This document shows, piece after piece, positions 23,411-34,735 of a stretch of DNA of 64,000 nucleotides. The notes below the pieces were generated by a model. The model worked only from the letters and a program-made list of their open reading frames with translations, was not told the DNA's origin and did no database searches. The position numbers were made by a program, and so were the translations under genes. The number at the start of each line of letters is the position of its first letter. Positions within the stretch are counted from its first letter, which is position 1. Source of the DNA: Flabesymbios commensalis (Eukaryota > Annelida > Polychaeta > Terebellida > Flabelligeridae); assembly GCA_964017125.1 (NCBI GenBank), contig OZ024911.1:41851339-41915338 (forward strand), read 5' to 3'.

Positions 23411-23823
23411 AGAAGAGACCTATTACATAATCATTGTTCACCAGGTGGCGTTCATCCTGTAAAATTGATATATATAGTCAACAGGTGACAGCAAAGTAAA
23501 TAGGTCTGCCAAAAAGAAATTTCCGTTCAGAATTGTGATGAAGGCCTAATGTTCAAACGCTATATGATTCTATTTTACTGGAGTTGAATGTCTATATTAT
23601 TGGATATATTGTTTTTTCAAAATCAAATACGAGGTAAAAGCGGGAACACTTATTAGAGAAAATATAATCGGTTCATATAATAGGCCTATTGTGTAAATAA
23701 TACATGTATAATGATTATTTTGAAGCAAAAAAATCCACATTGTTTGCGGATTACCACGTGGTGTATGGAAAAGGTTCGGTGAAAATTCCATGCCAATCCG
23801 ATATGTCCACTTACCCAAGTTCA

Positions 23824-23901
23824 AATCCAGTTACCCAATATATGGAGCTAGCTCCAACAGACTCTGGTGGAGCTATCTCCATATATTGGTTAACTGGATT
23901 T
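23824..23901. ncRNA. Isolated hairpin with a 34-bp stem (pre-miRNA-like or foldback)
   Basis: The arms AAATCCAGTTACCCAATA... and ...TATTGGTTAACTGGATTT pair over 34 positions with two mismatches, around an 11-nt loop ACAGACTCTGG. Size and shape fit a miRNA precursor or a tiny foldback element. No copies of the arms were noticed elsewhere in the window. Transcription is unknown. Confidence 0.35.
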
Positions 23902-24235
23902 CTGGCAGAGTATTGTTACAATTATAAATAGTAGGCATATAGTAACTCAAAACTTGTGGTTGTTGGGCTTAAAAATATTTATTGTAAAAACATTTGTATA
24001 CAAACCGATATAATGAAAACAAAACATTTATCGAAACCGCAACCACTAATGGATGGATATCGATGGACAGTTAATAATATCACAGACAGCAATAAGCGTT
24101 GATAGATTCGAGTTGATATTGATTAAATGATGATTTTACAAAATTGCTTGAATATTGAGACATATTTTATTGATCTTGCCACCAAAATATCTATCTAGCT
24201 AATATCTAGCTAATATATTTTTCGACACCCTTATC

Positions 24236-24460
24236 CCTTTAACCGCAGGTGCCGTTCATATTCGTTTTTTACATTTTTTATTAGCACATTACTTATCAGC
24301 TTTTAAACCTGTTAAAGATAAAAAGTGACATTAATCAGCAAGATTTGAATTTGTTGACCTCCGTCTTGTCAAATCTGAATAATTTTCACTCACTTAAAGT
24401 TGTAGATCGCGTCAGCGAAACACAACTTCAAGTAGGTGAAAAATTAAATTTATTCTTTAA
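24236..24460 (-). mobile_element. Hairpin MITE (TTAA-CCCTT family), inverted copy
   Basis: Its reverse complement matches 7793-7946. The hairpin arms TTCACTCACTTAAAGTTGT/ACAACTTCAAGTAGGTGAA surround AGATCGCGTCAGCGA. It abuts a second copy in the other orientation at 24461. Confidence 0.6.
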
Positions 24461-24670
24461 CCCTTTGACCGCCAAATTATTCAATTGGAATTTTAACTCA
24501 CTTTAAGTGACCGCAACCCACAACTTCAAGTGAGTGAAAATTTGAAAAAAAATGAAACCAAACATTTGCAAATCTGGATGTACATTTCATTTCAAATATT
24601 TAACAGTGATTTATTCGGCTAATAAAACGGATTAAAATCGACTATAGTCGTGTAAGCGGTGTAAGGGTAA
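24461..24670 (+). mobile_element. Hairpin MITE (TTAA-CCCTT family)
   Basis: Starts TTAACCCTTTGACCGCC. The right end reads GCGGTGTAAGGGTAA (TTAA changed to TTAC on the other strand). The hairpin has arms AACTCACTTTAAGTG and CACAACTTCAAGTGAGT. Confidence 0.58.
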
Positions 24671-24700
24671 AGACCCAACTGCCGAAATTCCCACCTTAAC

Positions 24701-24956
24701 TTAACCCTTTAGGCCCTCACGATGCATCAAAGCATCATTTTACATCCCCGAAAACAGACTTAATTTTCCCACCACGTACCAAGGGTTTTAGAATGAATAT
24801 TTCAATGAAACTGGTTTACCAATACATCGCAATTTTTATTATTCCTTCACACACTTCAAATCATCTTCATCCACTACAAGTTGAGAATTGCGATAGCAAT
24901 TCGCGGCTTGTAGTGGATGAAGATGACAATGGTAAATTCAGGCCTGAAAGGGTTAA
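24701..24956. mobile_element. piggyBac-like MITE with long hairpin (TTAA-CCCTT family)
   Basis: TTAA at 24701-24704 and 24953-24956, ends CCCTTTAGGCC/GGCCTGAAAGGG. The hairpin arms CATCTTCATCCACTACAAG and CTTGTAGTGGATGAAGATG surround GAATTGCGATAGCAATTC. Outside it, AAATTCCCACCTTAA and TTAAGGTGGGAATTT are also inverted, as if nested in a larger inverted repeat. Confidence 0.72.
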
Positions 24957-25854
24957 GGTGGGAATTTAAGGCTTAAAGTGAATGCAATTTATGAAATAGC
25001 CAAATATAATATCTGAAATATGGAAGATGAGAATGTCGTTGTTGTGGTGGATTATACCAGTCTCTCGTGAGTAATGTGACAAGTGTGGCTAAACGGTTAA
25101 AATAGATGATGTAACCATCGAGCACGATGAATTACAACGTGTGAAAACAGCTGATATGTTATGCTTTCAACGCTCCCTTTCATTCAGAGAGGTCCATATA
25201 CACACATAACCATAAAATATAACACCACCTCGGTTACAAAACCTCACAAATCAAAGGTTATGAACATCCGGGTGGATTGACAGGTATTGTAAAAATCGTT
25301 AAAATAAGGCAGAAATACATATGTGCTAGAAATAGATTTGGTGATTTAGCTGTAATTAACACAACATTGCCATCAAACAACATTCAAGTGAGAATATTAA
25401 TGAGGCGTTTTTTATGAACAAGAGTTTTAATAATTGCCGCTATGATATGTTTCAACAATGTATTTTTAAGTCGTTAAATAAATAACACTGTTTCAGTACA
25501 TTGATAATGTACGTGATACATACAATATGATAATATACAATAAAATGTACACAATTATATTTGTTTAACAAACAATACAGGTTAGTGTACAGAAACATTT
25601 TTGTGTGCCAAATATTCAACATAGATAACACAAATATCGCAAATATCTTAACCTTTAATCATGTTTATGCAGAAAATTGTTTATACTTTGAAGAGAAAAC
25701 TGTTGAACTCCATAACTATAATCGGTTTTAATTACTGTAGCAAATCACGGTTCTTTATCATGTTTATCACTTGAAATGATTGTTTGATTAACAATAATTG
25801 TAACTGTTTGTCTTAAATTCATCAAATATGAGTAATCCCCCACCCCCGTCTCCT
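24957..25854. other. Unannotated AT-rich stretch
   Basis: No gene or clear element seen. Confidence 0.3.
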
Positions 25855-26207
25855 TTAAAGCGATCCAATCAGAACAAAATCATCATTTTTATTTTGGCTC
25901 CATGATATGGTCTTACGTCTTCAAAATGTCAATAAACTAGAATGGCGTAAGTCCTTTAAATTATGGGTTGAGGATTTACATGGTAAAAGAGAAATAAGAA
26001 GGAGATTCAATGTTATTCAGGACTATATTTATTATTTTTGAAATCTATGTATAAAATTCAATATCACATTTGTTTCCCTTTTAACTGATGAATGCGAAGC
26101 CCAAAATATAAAAGACTAACGCAATTCGAGTCCGTCGATAATTAGAAAACTTAAGAACATATCAAGAGCCAAAATAAAAATGATGATTTGTGGCCTGATT
26201 GCTTTAA
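25855..26207. mobile_element. TTAA-flanked foldback MITE, older relative of the one in unit A
   Basis: TTAA at 25855-25858 and 26204-26207. The arms include AATCATCATTTTTATTTTGG (left) and its inverse on the right. The arms resemble AAATCGGTGATTTTATTTTG of the element at 41594, suggesting one family. Confidence 0.6.
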
Positions 26208-27090
26208 AACTCAGCTTCCAATTGGTGAAAATTTGAATTGTTGAACGTATTGATCAAATGATGTAATTATGTTGAATATCATGTCAATACTCATAGTAAA
26301 ATTAAAGTCCACTCACCTGGGAAATATACCTATACACACAATACCTTCTATACATCTTAGATTATGAATTATTATATGGAACTGTTAGTAACTCCTACAG
26401 TTACATGTATAAACAATGACGAATTTAGATTCACTCTATTAAGCTTCCAGGCACTTATGTGTGAGTATTCTAGGCAGTGTTACAAAATGGAAATAGAGAG
26501 TGGAATATAATTGAAAATAGAATGTAAACTTATTTCAACTATATTAAAAAAAATGATAGGCCCAATAAATGTGTATCGTGCAAGTAAAAGTGCTGAAAAC
26601 TGTGTATATCGTTACATGTCCAAATTATTGCATATTTTTGCGCGCTGTTGAGTATTCTATAAAATTTACATGAATAAAAGTGCAGATATCCATTTTTAAT
26701 TTATTGATGAATGTAGAACATGCAAGTTCAGTGTATAATATAATATTGAAAACATAGAAACAGATATGAGCTGTAAAATGCAATACGTAATATATGACTA
26801 ACTATACGCATTTTGTGGTGGCAATATGTCCTGACGTTGTATAAGCAAACTGGAGATTCGGCGACTAAACCAAAATTGATCACACAGCATCAATTGGTCA
26901 TGTTAGTGGTATCTTAAAAAGTACAAGTCATGGTTACAACTGCTCTTAAAAACAAAAAAATGTTTTTAAAATAATTTAAAATTAGGTTTCGCAGTATGAT
27001 GGATTTTAATTTGGCAAACCCAAGTAAGTCGAACTAGCGGTTCGTAATAGCGATGTTTAGGTGTGTCATTGTTTTGCATTATTCTACAAT
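26208..27090. other. Unannotated AT-rich stretch
   Basis: No gene or clear element seen. Confidence 0.3.
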
Positions 27091-27199
27091 CCTAGCAAAC
27101 ACAAAACATTTGTATAACATTTGCACAAACTTGGTCCAACGTCGAAGACGTTGCGCCGACGTAGCACATATGTTACACAAATGTTCTGTGTTTGCAGGG
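27091..27199. mobile_element. GTCnnnGAC palindromic MITE, full copy
   Basis: CCTAGCAAACACAAAACATTTG at the left (cut short here: CCTAGCAAACACAAAAC), TTCTGTGTTTGCAGGG at the right, and centre CCAACGTCGAAGACGTTG. Confidence 0.72.
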
Positions 27200-27854
27200 T
27201 TATTCATAGTACTATATAGTTGTTAAAGAGATATGTAAAAACATAGATACGAGCGAATGTATACACCGATATACGCATATATTATTAATTAAAGTATTGT
27301 TTCGTAATGAGTATTATTTAGATTAGGTATAATCATGATAATATTCGGAAGAAGACTCATGATGAACACAGAATGATTAGTTCGAAATATACATGGATTG
27401 AAATATGTATTTAAACTCTTTGTCAATCGGTGATATTGCCGATTTGAGATACTTATTTAAGATGGTTTATCAGCAGTACCTGTGGACAATGTATCATTGT
27501 GTTTTTCAAATCCTCCATAAATCGAACTTCTACATTGTTCTACGGACATGATGAAAAAGTGCTCAATATAATTATATGTATATTTTACTGCACCATAATT
27601 TAAAGACATACTAAATGTAATAAATTGTATGTAATAATCAATATAATTATCTGAACGCCTTTTGTATGGAGTGCTTACATAGTGTTCATAGCCATAGGTG
27701 TTATAAACCACAAAATCAAACGCATGCACCAAGTTTTATGGAATAGTAAAAAATGTACATAAAGTTTGTCATGAGCATAATGAGAACGTTGATATCCTGT
27801 ATCGTTCAGAAATATCCCATGCAGGCGAAATATTTTCATCAGCAAACAGAATTA
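27200..27854. other. Unannotated stretch downstream of the CD225 gene
   Basis: A 91-codon minus-strand open frame (27457-27732) has no recognisable domain and no acceptor in front. Probably chance. Confidence 0.3.
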
Positions 27855-27963
27855 CAGAGCAAACACCAGCCGTTGAGCCAGTGTTGGGTTTATGTTTGCC
27901 CACCGTCTGCGACGCTGGACAAGCATAAAACCAACACTGGATCAACGTGTTTTGTTTGTTGGG
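27855..27963. mobile_element. GTCnnnGAC palindromic MITE, full copy
   Basis: CAGAGCAAACACCAG at the left, TTTTGTTTGTTGGG at the right, arms GAGCCAGTGTTGGG/CCAACACTGGATC and centre CCACCGTCTGCGACGCTGG. Confidence 0.72.
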
Positions 27964-28082
27964 TATGATCGATGTTATAAACACATAAATTCGGCATTAA
28001 ACATGGTAAATAAGATTCAGATTTGGTATGTAGGATGATTCGTAGGCCTGCTGCAGAACTGGACCAGGTGATGACCACGCAA

Positions 28083-28670
28083 TCATCCATGTATGCTGTA
28101 CCCATGATGAAGTGAGTGTTCTGCTAAGGCATTTTTCTCCAAGATTGCAAACAACAACACAAAAACAAGGAGGCCCGATACAATAGAACATATTATTAAC
28201 CTCTCTGAGAATTTCATATACTTTCGTGTCGCGGAGAGATCTCCTGTCGCGTTTCCCTCATAAAACCCCTTGCTGGCTTTCAATGCGTAAACAAGGGCCG
28301 GTATTCCGCTTGGGAAGAAGAACAAAATGGCGACCACGGAAAATATTTTCAAAAATCTCATGTCCCTTTCTTTAATCGGCCGTAATGAGCTGTTATCTTC
28401 AGAGTCTGGACTTACGATTCTGCACGACCCGTCTATGGGGTTCATAATGACGACCGCATTCGTTGCGATGCTGGGTCCACTTTTCTTGTGTGTGTAAACG
28501 GGAACAGTTAGCTGACTGTCCACATGACCAGGGGTACCCTCTTCTGTTCTTAGCTCTGAACGAGGTACATGCCCGTTACTCTGATCGTACATTGTGGTGT
28601 TGTCATTCTCATCGTTATCTGGTGGTAGCTCTTCATTTTCCACCAGCTCCACTTTATCCGTAGAAGCCAT
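28083..28670 (-). CDS. CD225/dispanin-family two-pass membrane protein
   Basis: 195 codons. Residues 1-100 are acidic, Ser/Thr-rich and probably cytosolic (ENEELPPDNDENDN). A first membrane segment follows (about 107-130: FSVVAILFFFPSGIPALVYAL). FFFPxGIPAL is the CD225 hallmark shared with IFITM, TRARG1/TUSC5 and proline-rich transmembrane proteins. Then comes a basic loop with a repeated-Tyr/Arg pattern (ASKGFYEGN...SATRKYMKF) and a second segment (158-177: LIICSIVSGLLVFVLLFAIL). The family works in vesicle trafficking and membrane fusion control; this member's role is unknown. The start ATG has a good context (AAAATGG). A CATTTTCAG acceptor 31 bases upstream suggests a 5' UTR intron. The whole domain lies in one exon, whereas many relatives split it, so a missed 3' exon or retrocopy origin is possible. 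Confidence 0.8.
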   Translation of the reverse strand: MASTDKVELVENEELPPDNDENDNTTMYDQSNGHVPRSELRTEEGTPGHVDSQLTVPVYTHKKSGPSIATNAVVIMNPIDGSCRIVSPDSEDNSSLRPIKERDMRFLKIFSVVAILFFFPSGIPALVYALKASKGFYEGNATGDLSATRKYMKFSERLIICSIVSGLLVFVLLFAILEKNALAEHSLHHGYSIHG

Positions 28671-28700
28671 TTTGATGATTTATGTGATTTACCAACACTT

Positions 28701-28715
28701 TCTGAAAATGTAATG
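28701..28715 (-). promoter_or_regulatory. Candidate splice acceptor in the CD225 5' UTR
   Basis: On the minus strand, CCATTACATTTTCAG precedes AAAGTGTTGG, 31 bases before the start codon. It implies a non-coding first exon. A TTATATAAT stretch near 28785 lies farther upstream but is not clearly a core promoter. Confidence 0.35.
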
Positions 28716-29131
28716 GATAAGCTATGAGCAGTGATGATAGAATTAGGCCTATATGTAAAACACATTTACACAGCAACATAATTATATAACATCTGTAACT
28801 CGGTGGCCTGCATGTAAGCGGCTTTTCAAGAGCCTTCGGCAGGTCTCCTTTGCATTTTTACATTTTTCAAATATATGTTAAATATACGTTTTTAAAGCAT
28901 AAATAAATGAATTTGAATTGAAAAACAAACTTGAACGTCATGTTTCTATCCTGAACTGTTTGATAAAAATAGCTCGATGCTAAAATACTAACGACTTAGA
29001 AAGCTAGTACGTTTAGGCAAGTTTGAAATAAGAGACTCAATGGCAGCGTATAAAATTGAACAATTGATGATTTCCATTAATTAACATTACCCGGCCATTT
29101 CGTCTGAATTCCATTCCAACCTGAAGGTGAA
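28716..29131. other. Upstream flank of the CD225 gene
   Basis: AT-rich. No second gene seen; the promoter or first exon of the CD225 gene may lie here. Confidence 0.3.
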
Positions 29132-29387
29132 TTAACCCTTACAGCGCTGATATATATTTGTATAAACCGTGGAGACGAAAGGGTTTTTTTCTATTTGAAA
29201 TCATAAAAAATGTCTAAGTTAGTTCTTTCCGCTTTATTTGAATACCTATGTTATCAGGCTATATGTCTATGGCCATTATAAATGCTTTACTTCTTCAGTG
29301 CAGCGATCGTCTTTAGAAGTCAAAATCTGACGTCTATAGACGTTAGATTTCGACGTCTACAGTCGAACCCCGCGCTGTAAGGAATAA
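29132..29387. mobile_element. piggyBac-like MITE, second copy of the 9687 element
   Basis: TTAACCCTTACAGCGCTG start, CCCCGCGCTGTAAGG end (right TTAA changed to ATAA). Internal blocks AATCATAAAAAATGTC and TCTTTCCGCTTTATTTGA match the copy at 9687-9930. The hairpin centre is GACGTCTATAGACGT. Confidence 0.68.
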
Positions 29388-29549
29388 AAGGATCTGCTTG
29401 CAAACAAAATGCAATAATATCGAATGAAGCTTAGAACGTCCTTATTCTGATAAATTATTCCATATTTGTATTCAACGAATTTTATTCAAACCATTAGTAT
29501 TGCATGCGGTGCGTTGACAAAAAAGTGTTAAACTTTGAAAACCACTAAG

Positions 29550-29830
29550 TTATCCGATTAATTGTTTCACTCACTTGAACATGTTTAACATGTTTAAGTT
29601 GTTTCTCGCTCATGCGATTCATGATGATAAACATTAAAGAGAGAGTAAATATATAATTTAGATCTGCTGATTTAGAGGTCAAGTTTTTTTTAAATCTTAA
29701 TAGCTGATCGAAACAATATTGAACCTTAAAAATGTACTAATGTAACCTTTTACCCGTCAAGTTATTTATCTTTTTGCATTTTCACCCACTTGAATGTTGC
29801 TGATTCAATCACGTTTTGTCATTAATATGC
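29550..29830. repeat. Two decayed hairpin-MITE relics
   Basis: TTTCACTCACTTGAAC...TTTCTCGCTCATGCGATT (29567-29620) and CATTTTCACCCACTTGAA (29776-29795) recall the arms and loop of the element at 7793. Heavily diverged. Confidence 0.4.
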
Positions 29831-29869
29831 ATAAAAGCTGGCATTTATTGTGTTAATAAAAATTAAACC

Positions 29870-30468
29870 GGAATGTAATAATGATAATCGGGAGTCCGCA
29901 TTTTGACATTTTTTTTTTGAAGGCATTAACATCTGAACATGTTTATAGTTAAAATCAATTGAAAAATGTAGATTTTGTTAATAAACGTATAGTATTGTTG
30001 ATGCCAAAAAAATTGCAATTACTTACATTATTTTATTTTTTAAATTAACTATCGAAATTCCGAAAGAGTAATATGTTTATAAAAAGTCACAAACTAGCTT
30101 GGAGAGTACAACAACTGCCTAGTGTCGAATCATCTTCCTCTAGTGTAATATTTTGGTAATGATTGGCATAGACGAAATTCATATGAGGGGTGTTTTATAA
30201 CATTTTAGCTGCGATTTTCCGTATCTATCAGAGATAAATTGATCTAAGCAAAAAAATTCCCACTAGCATGATAAAAACCGGCTGACTTGGATCACTTTAC
30301 TATTGAAGTAAAGTTTCAATTTTAAAAGTGAAAAAACATTTGTTCATTAATAAGGCTCGTATTTTTATATACATGACTTAGATATTTTAATATATTGTTT
30401 CTTGTATACTTAACTTTTCCAAAGTGGACAAGCCGAAAACATGGATAAGTTTACCTCTGAGCCAGTCA
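29870..30468. mobile_element. TIR MITE with GGCTCAGAGG ends, copy 2
   Basis: Collinear with 17109-17733: GTTAAAATCAATTGAAAA, AAAAGTCACAAA, CAACTGCCTAGTGTC and GACTTGGATCACTTTAC occur in the same order. The right end TTACCTCTGAGCCAGTCAA is preserved; the left end is diverged. Confidence 0.6.
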
Positions 30469-30960
30469 ATTTAATTTATATGGTTATGCAGCGAGCAGTT
30501 TATAGGCCACTAAATACGTAAAACCATAAAACATAACCAACTATATAGAAAATAATAGGATAACCCGCAAATAAACTCATGGAAAACTGTATTATTAATA
30601 CCATAGTAATATATCAATAATTCTTACATGTCCTAAGTATTGTCCGCTAGCTTTATAACATTATTTCATGTATATATATATATTATTATATAAATCCACT
30701 TTAAAATATATAATATTTTTTATACATGTTGACGCTGGCCATTAAAATATATATTAGTTTTTAAACATGTTGAAGCTGGCAATAATTTAATATTTCAATT
30801 AATTAAGTAGATATATAAACATGTTAAACATGTTAAATATCCACTTCAGAAACTGAAATATAAAATAATATACATGACTTCATTTATCATGTTTATAACA
30901 GCGCTTCATTATGAATACTGTATGGACATAAGAAACGCAGTCATCTAGTATACGTCCGCT
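30469..30960. other. Very AT-rich stretch
   Basis: TA-rich with repeated ACATGTTGA-GCTGGC pieces (30724 and 30765). No gene seen. Confidence 0.35.
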
Positions 30961-31063
30961 CAGCACATCAAACTTTGACCCGGTGTTGGTTTATTGTTGG
31001 GCCAAAGTCGGAGACAGTTAACCAACGTTAAGCCAGCAATGGGTCAGCGGGTGTGGTTTGCTT
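30961..31063. mobile_element. GTCnnnGAC palindromic MITE
   Basis: TTTGACCCGGTGTTGG at the left, CCAGCAATGGGTCAGCGG at the right, centre AAAGTCGGAGACAGTT. Confidence 0.62.
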
Positions 31064-31746
31064 GGCGCGCGATTAGTCTCCGAACAAGTATCAGAGTATT
31101 ATCTGATTATTGGGTCACATGGTTTTAGGTTTGCTAAAGTATCATGTATATGGGACACGTTTTGACCAGTGCGTTGTTTGTACGCAGTCTGAATTTTGCT
31201 TTACAAAACATCATAGGCGACAGGCGACATATGCCCATTTTTTGTGTAACGAACCCTTGCTCTGTTGATAGCGAATATGTAAAAAGATACACAAAACAGA
31301 GATTAATAAATTTATAAGATATATGCCTATATCACTGTATGTATATCACTCGATCAACAGTCAGTGATTATTTTCTTGAAATGGGAAACTGCGAAAGATC
31401 TACACCATGTACACCACAAGAAAAACGATTCTGTCTACATGGTTTGGATTAGGTCGAAGACGAGATTATTTTATTGGTCATAAATTCAATATGCTAATTA
31501 TATAAATAACAATTTTATGCAGTTTTCTAATCAAAATAGCCTATTTCAATAGACCATCCTCAAAAACTCATGTTTTCATGTATCACATGCCTCTCTTATA
31601 TCTAGCATAATAATTATTAGAGGACACCTTTGTAGAATTTCTATAGCGGAAGTTATTTTGGTGGCCATCTTGAATTTATAAAAATTGCCCAAAGGTGAGA
31701 GTTTCATACCCACCCTCGGGTATTCAAGTAGACATCATCATGATTA

Positions 31747-31794
31747 TACAACAATAACCCACAGAGAATATACGCTACCAGATACTCTGTGGGT
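31747..31794. repeat. Short hairpin
   Basis: AACCCACAGAG and CTCTGTGGGTT pair perfectly around a 20-base spacer. Non-coding; it could be a small foldback or chance. Confidence 0.45.
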
Positions 31795-31977
31795 TAGGGT
31801 GACAAACAGACTATAGAGACCTCCTAGACATGCCCAGACTTCTAATTAAGACTCGTTTTTTTTTCAAAACACGACTCCGCTATCTTCGGGTCTGGTAGCC
31901 CCCAGAGAAATAATAGCTAAGGGTAAATCTATTCATCCCACGTGAGACACCTAACGTCTAACACTGTGTTACCGGTT

Positions 31978-32292
31978 GTTTAAAGTGCCCAACACACAAA
32001 CGCGAACGCGAGGGCGAGCGCGATTAGGCACACGACGACAGACGCGAAAATCGTGTGACTGTCGACACACCAATGCGACGACCAACGCCACATGTGAGGC
32101 GCGACAACCAGTGCGACGCACGACGATAATGTAACCAGGGTAACCGTTTTGAAAATGATCGCGTTTTCTATCGCGCTCGCGTACGTCGTCGAGCTGGTGT
32201 GTTTTGGTACGATCAAATATTGTGTTTGAAAAACCGACGCGACGTCGCGCGGGACTTCGCGCGGGCGATTGCGTTGGTGTGTCTCACATTTT
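31978..32292. mobile_element. CpG-rich inverted-repeat element
   Basis: About 315 bp packed with CG dinucleotides (AACGCGAACGCGAGG, GGCGAGCGCG, CGACGTCGCGCGGG) in AT-rich DNA. The ends AAAGTGCCCAACACACAA and (reverse complement) AAATGTGAGACACACCAA are inverted. It mimics a CpG island but has TIR-like ends, so I favour a mobile element. Confidence 0.5.
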
Positions 32293-34735
32293 AGGCCACG
32301 GCCATGCGGAATCTATTGGCACGGCTGTTGAGAAGAGGAATCATGTGAGCGAAACATATCACATCCATGGGCAATGTAATTAGCAAAATGACAAATGCTT
32401 TCCAATATGGATATTGAAATAATAACACCCGATAAATGTATGATCCCACGGTTATCACGTTCTGTATCGTTTTGATCGAGTCGAGGATATAATTTAGAAA
32501 CTGTAATATAATAAATAGACGACTTTGAGACAATTGTACATAACCTGATAACAGCATAGGTATAGGGGGCCTACCAGTAGGCCTATACTAATTGGCATAT
32601 TATGATCGGTGATGATTTACTGGTCAATAATGTCAACAGGCCAGAAATGACCTTATTAGTCATTCAATGGACCTCTTAAGTGCTACTTCACTAATAAATT
32701 TATGTAAATGATCCTGATAATGGTAAGATGAGCAGGGTCGAATATTTAACATTAAAAACAAAATTTTAGGCCCCATATTGTCAAATTACTACCATAGAAA
32801 AAAAGATATATTTACAAAGCTAAATAATGCATAGGTAGCCTGGCCTATGTAACGTAGGGCCTACTTTTTTAAATGTCATAGAAGTTGCGTTGGTAGACAA
32901 TTTCAGTTTCAGGTAAGCATGGTAAGCCAAATAATATAACAATCGAAACATTTTATCTTGGCTTTCTAAGCTGAACGCATCAAACTGAACGAATATGGCA
33001 GCCATGCAAGCAAGATATAATCATAATAATTAGCTTTATTCCTCACAATGTCATATTCATCGATATCATGGATATACAGATATAAAGATAGTCCACTATA
33101 CCATACTAGAATAACCATATTTACTTAATCTAATTATGACTATACTCTCAACGCACTGTTGACCCGGGCGATTTGGGGTCAATTTGGTACCTAACTCTTT
33201 TAAGCTACAGGCGCTTCATGGGAAATTGGCACGCAAATTCCAAATTAATGTGTATTAACCCCATATTGGGACAACATGTCACATAATCCTGATAATTAAA
33301 AATAGGTATTAACATGATTAACCCTCCAAACTCCACACCCGAATTAAATAGGCCTATATTCCTGATATTCGGGACAAGAATCTGTCTGTCACTCCACATC
33401 CGGATATATCCCGGTTAAAACATGTGAATACCAAAACTAAAACCTCCTTTTAATGTAAATATGCTGATTTAAATGAAAGATTTGTATACGAGATATATAC
33501 ATATTTTAAGTTTATTCAGCTTATTTTGAAGATGTGCGAGCCGACATATTTACATAAAATCACTGATAATGTGGTATAGAAAATTTGTGAGACATAGAAA
33601 TCACTATTGTGGCATGCATAGAAGAGGTCGGCATGCTAGCGGACTTTCATCTGGCATTGGTTTCATCTGCCGCAGATGGAAACTTACATGTGCAGAGCTT
33701 GATAAACACAGTCAACAAATAAGATTTCCCCTTGTTCAGCCTTACAATATCAATCTGGGACTGTTGTTGCTATATTATATTATAATGTAAGTGTCCCGGG
33801 ATGGACACAACCGAATAGAATAATTTATGAAAAAGATATTTTATTGTAAAAAATAATTCTTTCAGGGTGACTAAATTTGTACGCCACCATGACCATGATG
33901 ACAGTTTACATGTGTTTATTTACCAGTCCACCCATGTAATTTTTAAGCCCCCCACCCCCGCAAAAAACTTTTCCTAGCCTGGTTAATGGGCTAAAACGAA
34001 CACGATATATTGATTCTATGCTGGTTCAATCATGAATGGGGGGGGGGGGGCTTCAATGCCACCAAAGTATTAATTCAGTGATGAAATAGGTTACACCTAT
34101 GATCATGATATGATCATGATGGTCATGATGATAGAGGTAATAATATTAATATGCCTTATACCATGTAAACGGGTCTGTAACCATGATAACACAGAAACAA
34201 GTTAAACTTAAAGGGGTTCACACTCTGATATTATTTTCTAGGGGTTAAAATACATTTTTTTTGTATAATAGGGCCTACAGGTTTAGTGTGTCACTTAACA
34301 AGCAGTTTAAATTAACAACATCAACATCATTACAATAATAATATCATGATAATAAGGCCTACCGTAATTCCGGCTGGTCTAATACTTGTGTCCACTCCTG
34401 TTGTACCCAGTTGTCAAATATATGTCAGTGAGAAACAGCGGGGTGTAGACTGCATGTATATGTATCACGTGGGTGTACTGACATATACTAACGTTATACA
34501 AGCATACAGGTAGGTGTCTGATCGATGTCATTGTGTACGCCGACTGTATTAATAAAGTATGACGGGCATCGTGTCAAACACAAACCATCCATATGGAAAT
34601 ATAGGTCAGGTATCGCGGTTACCAGAGTGTGACGGCAGGTGTAAATATGCGTGGGTATAGTGTGATATAGTCTTGGATCAACCGTGCATGATAAGCCCCA
34701 CTATGAATCATCTGTGTCCTAATTCCCCAGCAAAC
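32293..34735. other. Unannotated stretch
   Basis: No gene recognised. A minus-strand open frame (32291-32557) with hydrophobic pieces and an upstream TTACAG could be an exon but matches nothing I know. A G run of about 12 lies near 34038. Confidence 0.3.

Noticed and set aside
27457-27732. 91-codon minus-strand frame downstream of the CD225 gene
   Set aside because: No acceptor in front and no recognisable domain; probably chance in AT-rich DNA.
32291-32557. Minus-strand frame with hydrophobic stretches and an upstream acceptor-like site
   Set aside because: No family recognised, no donor, no second copy. Too weak to call an exon.
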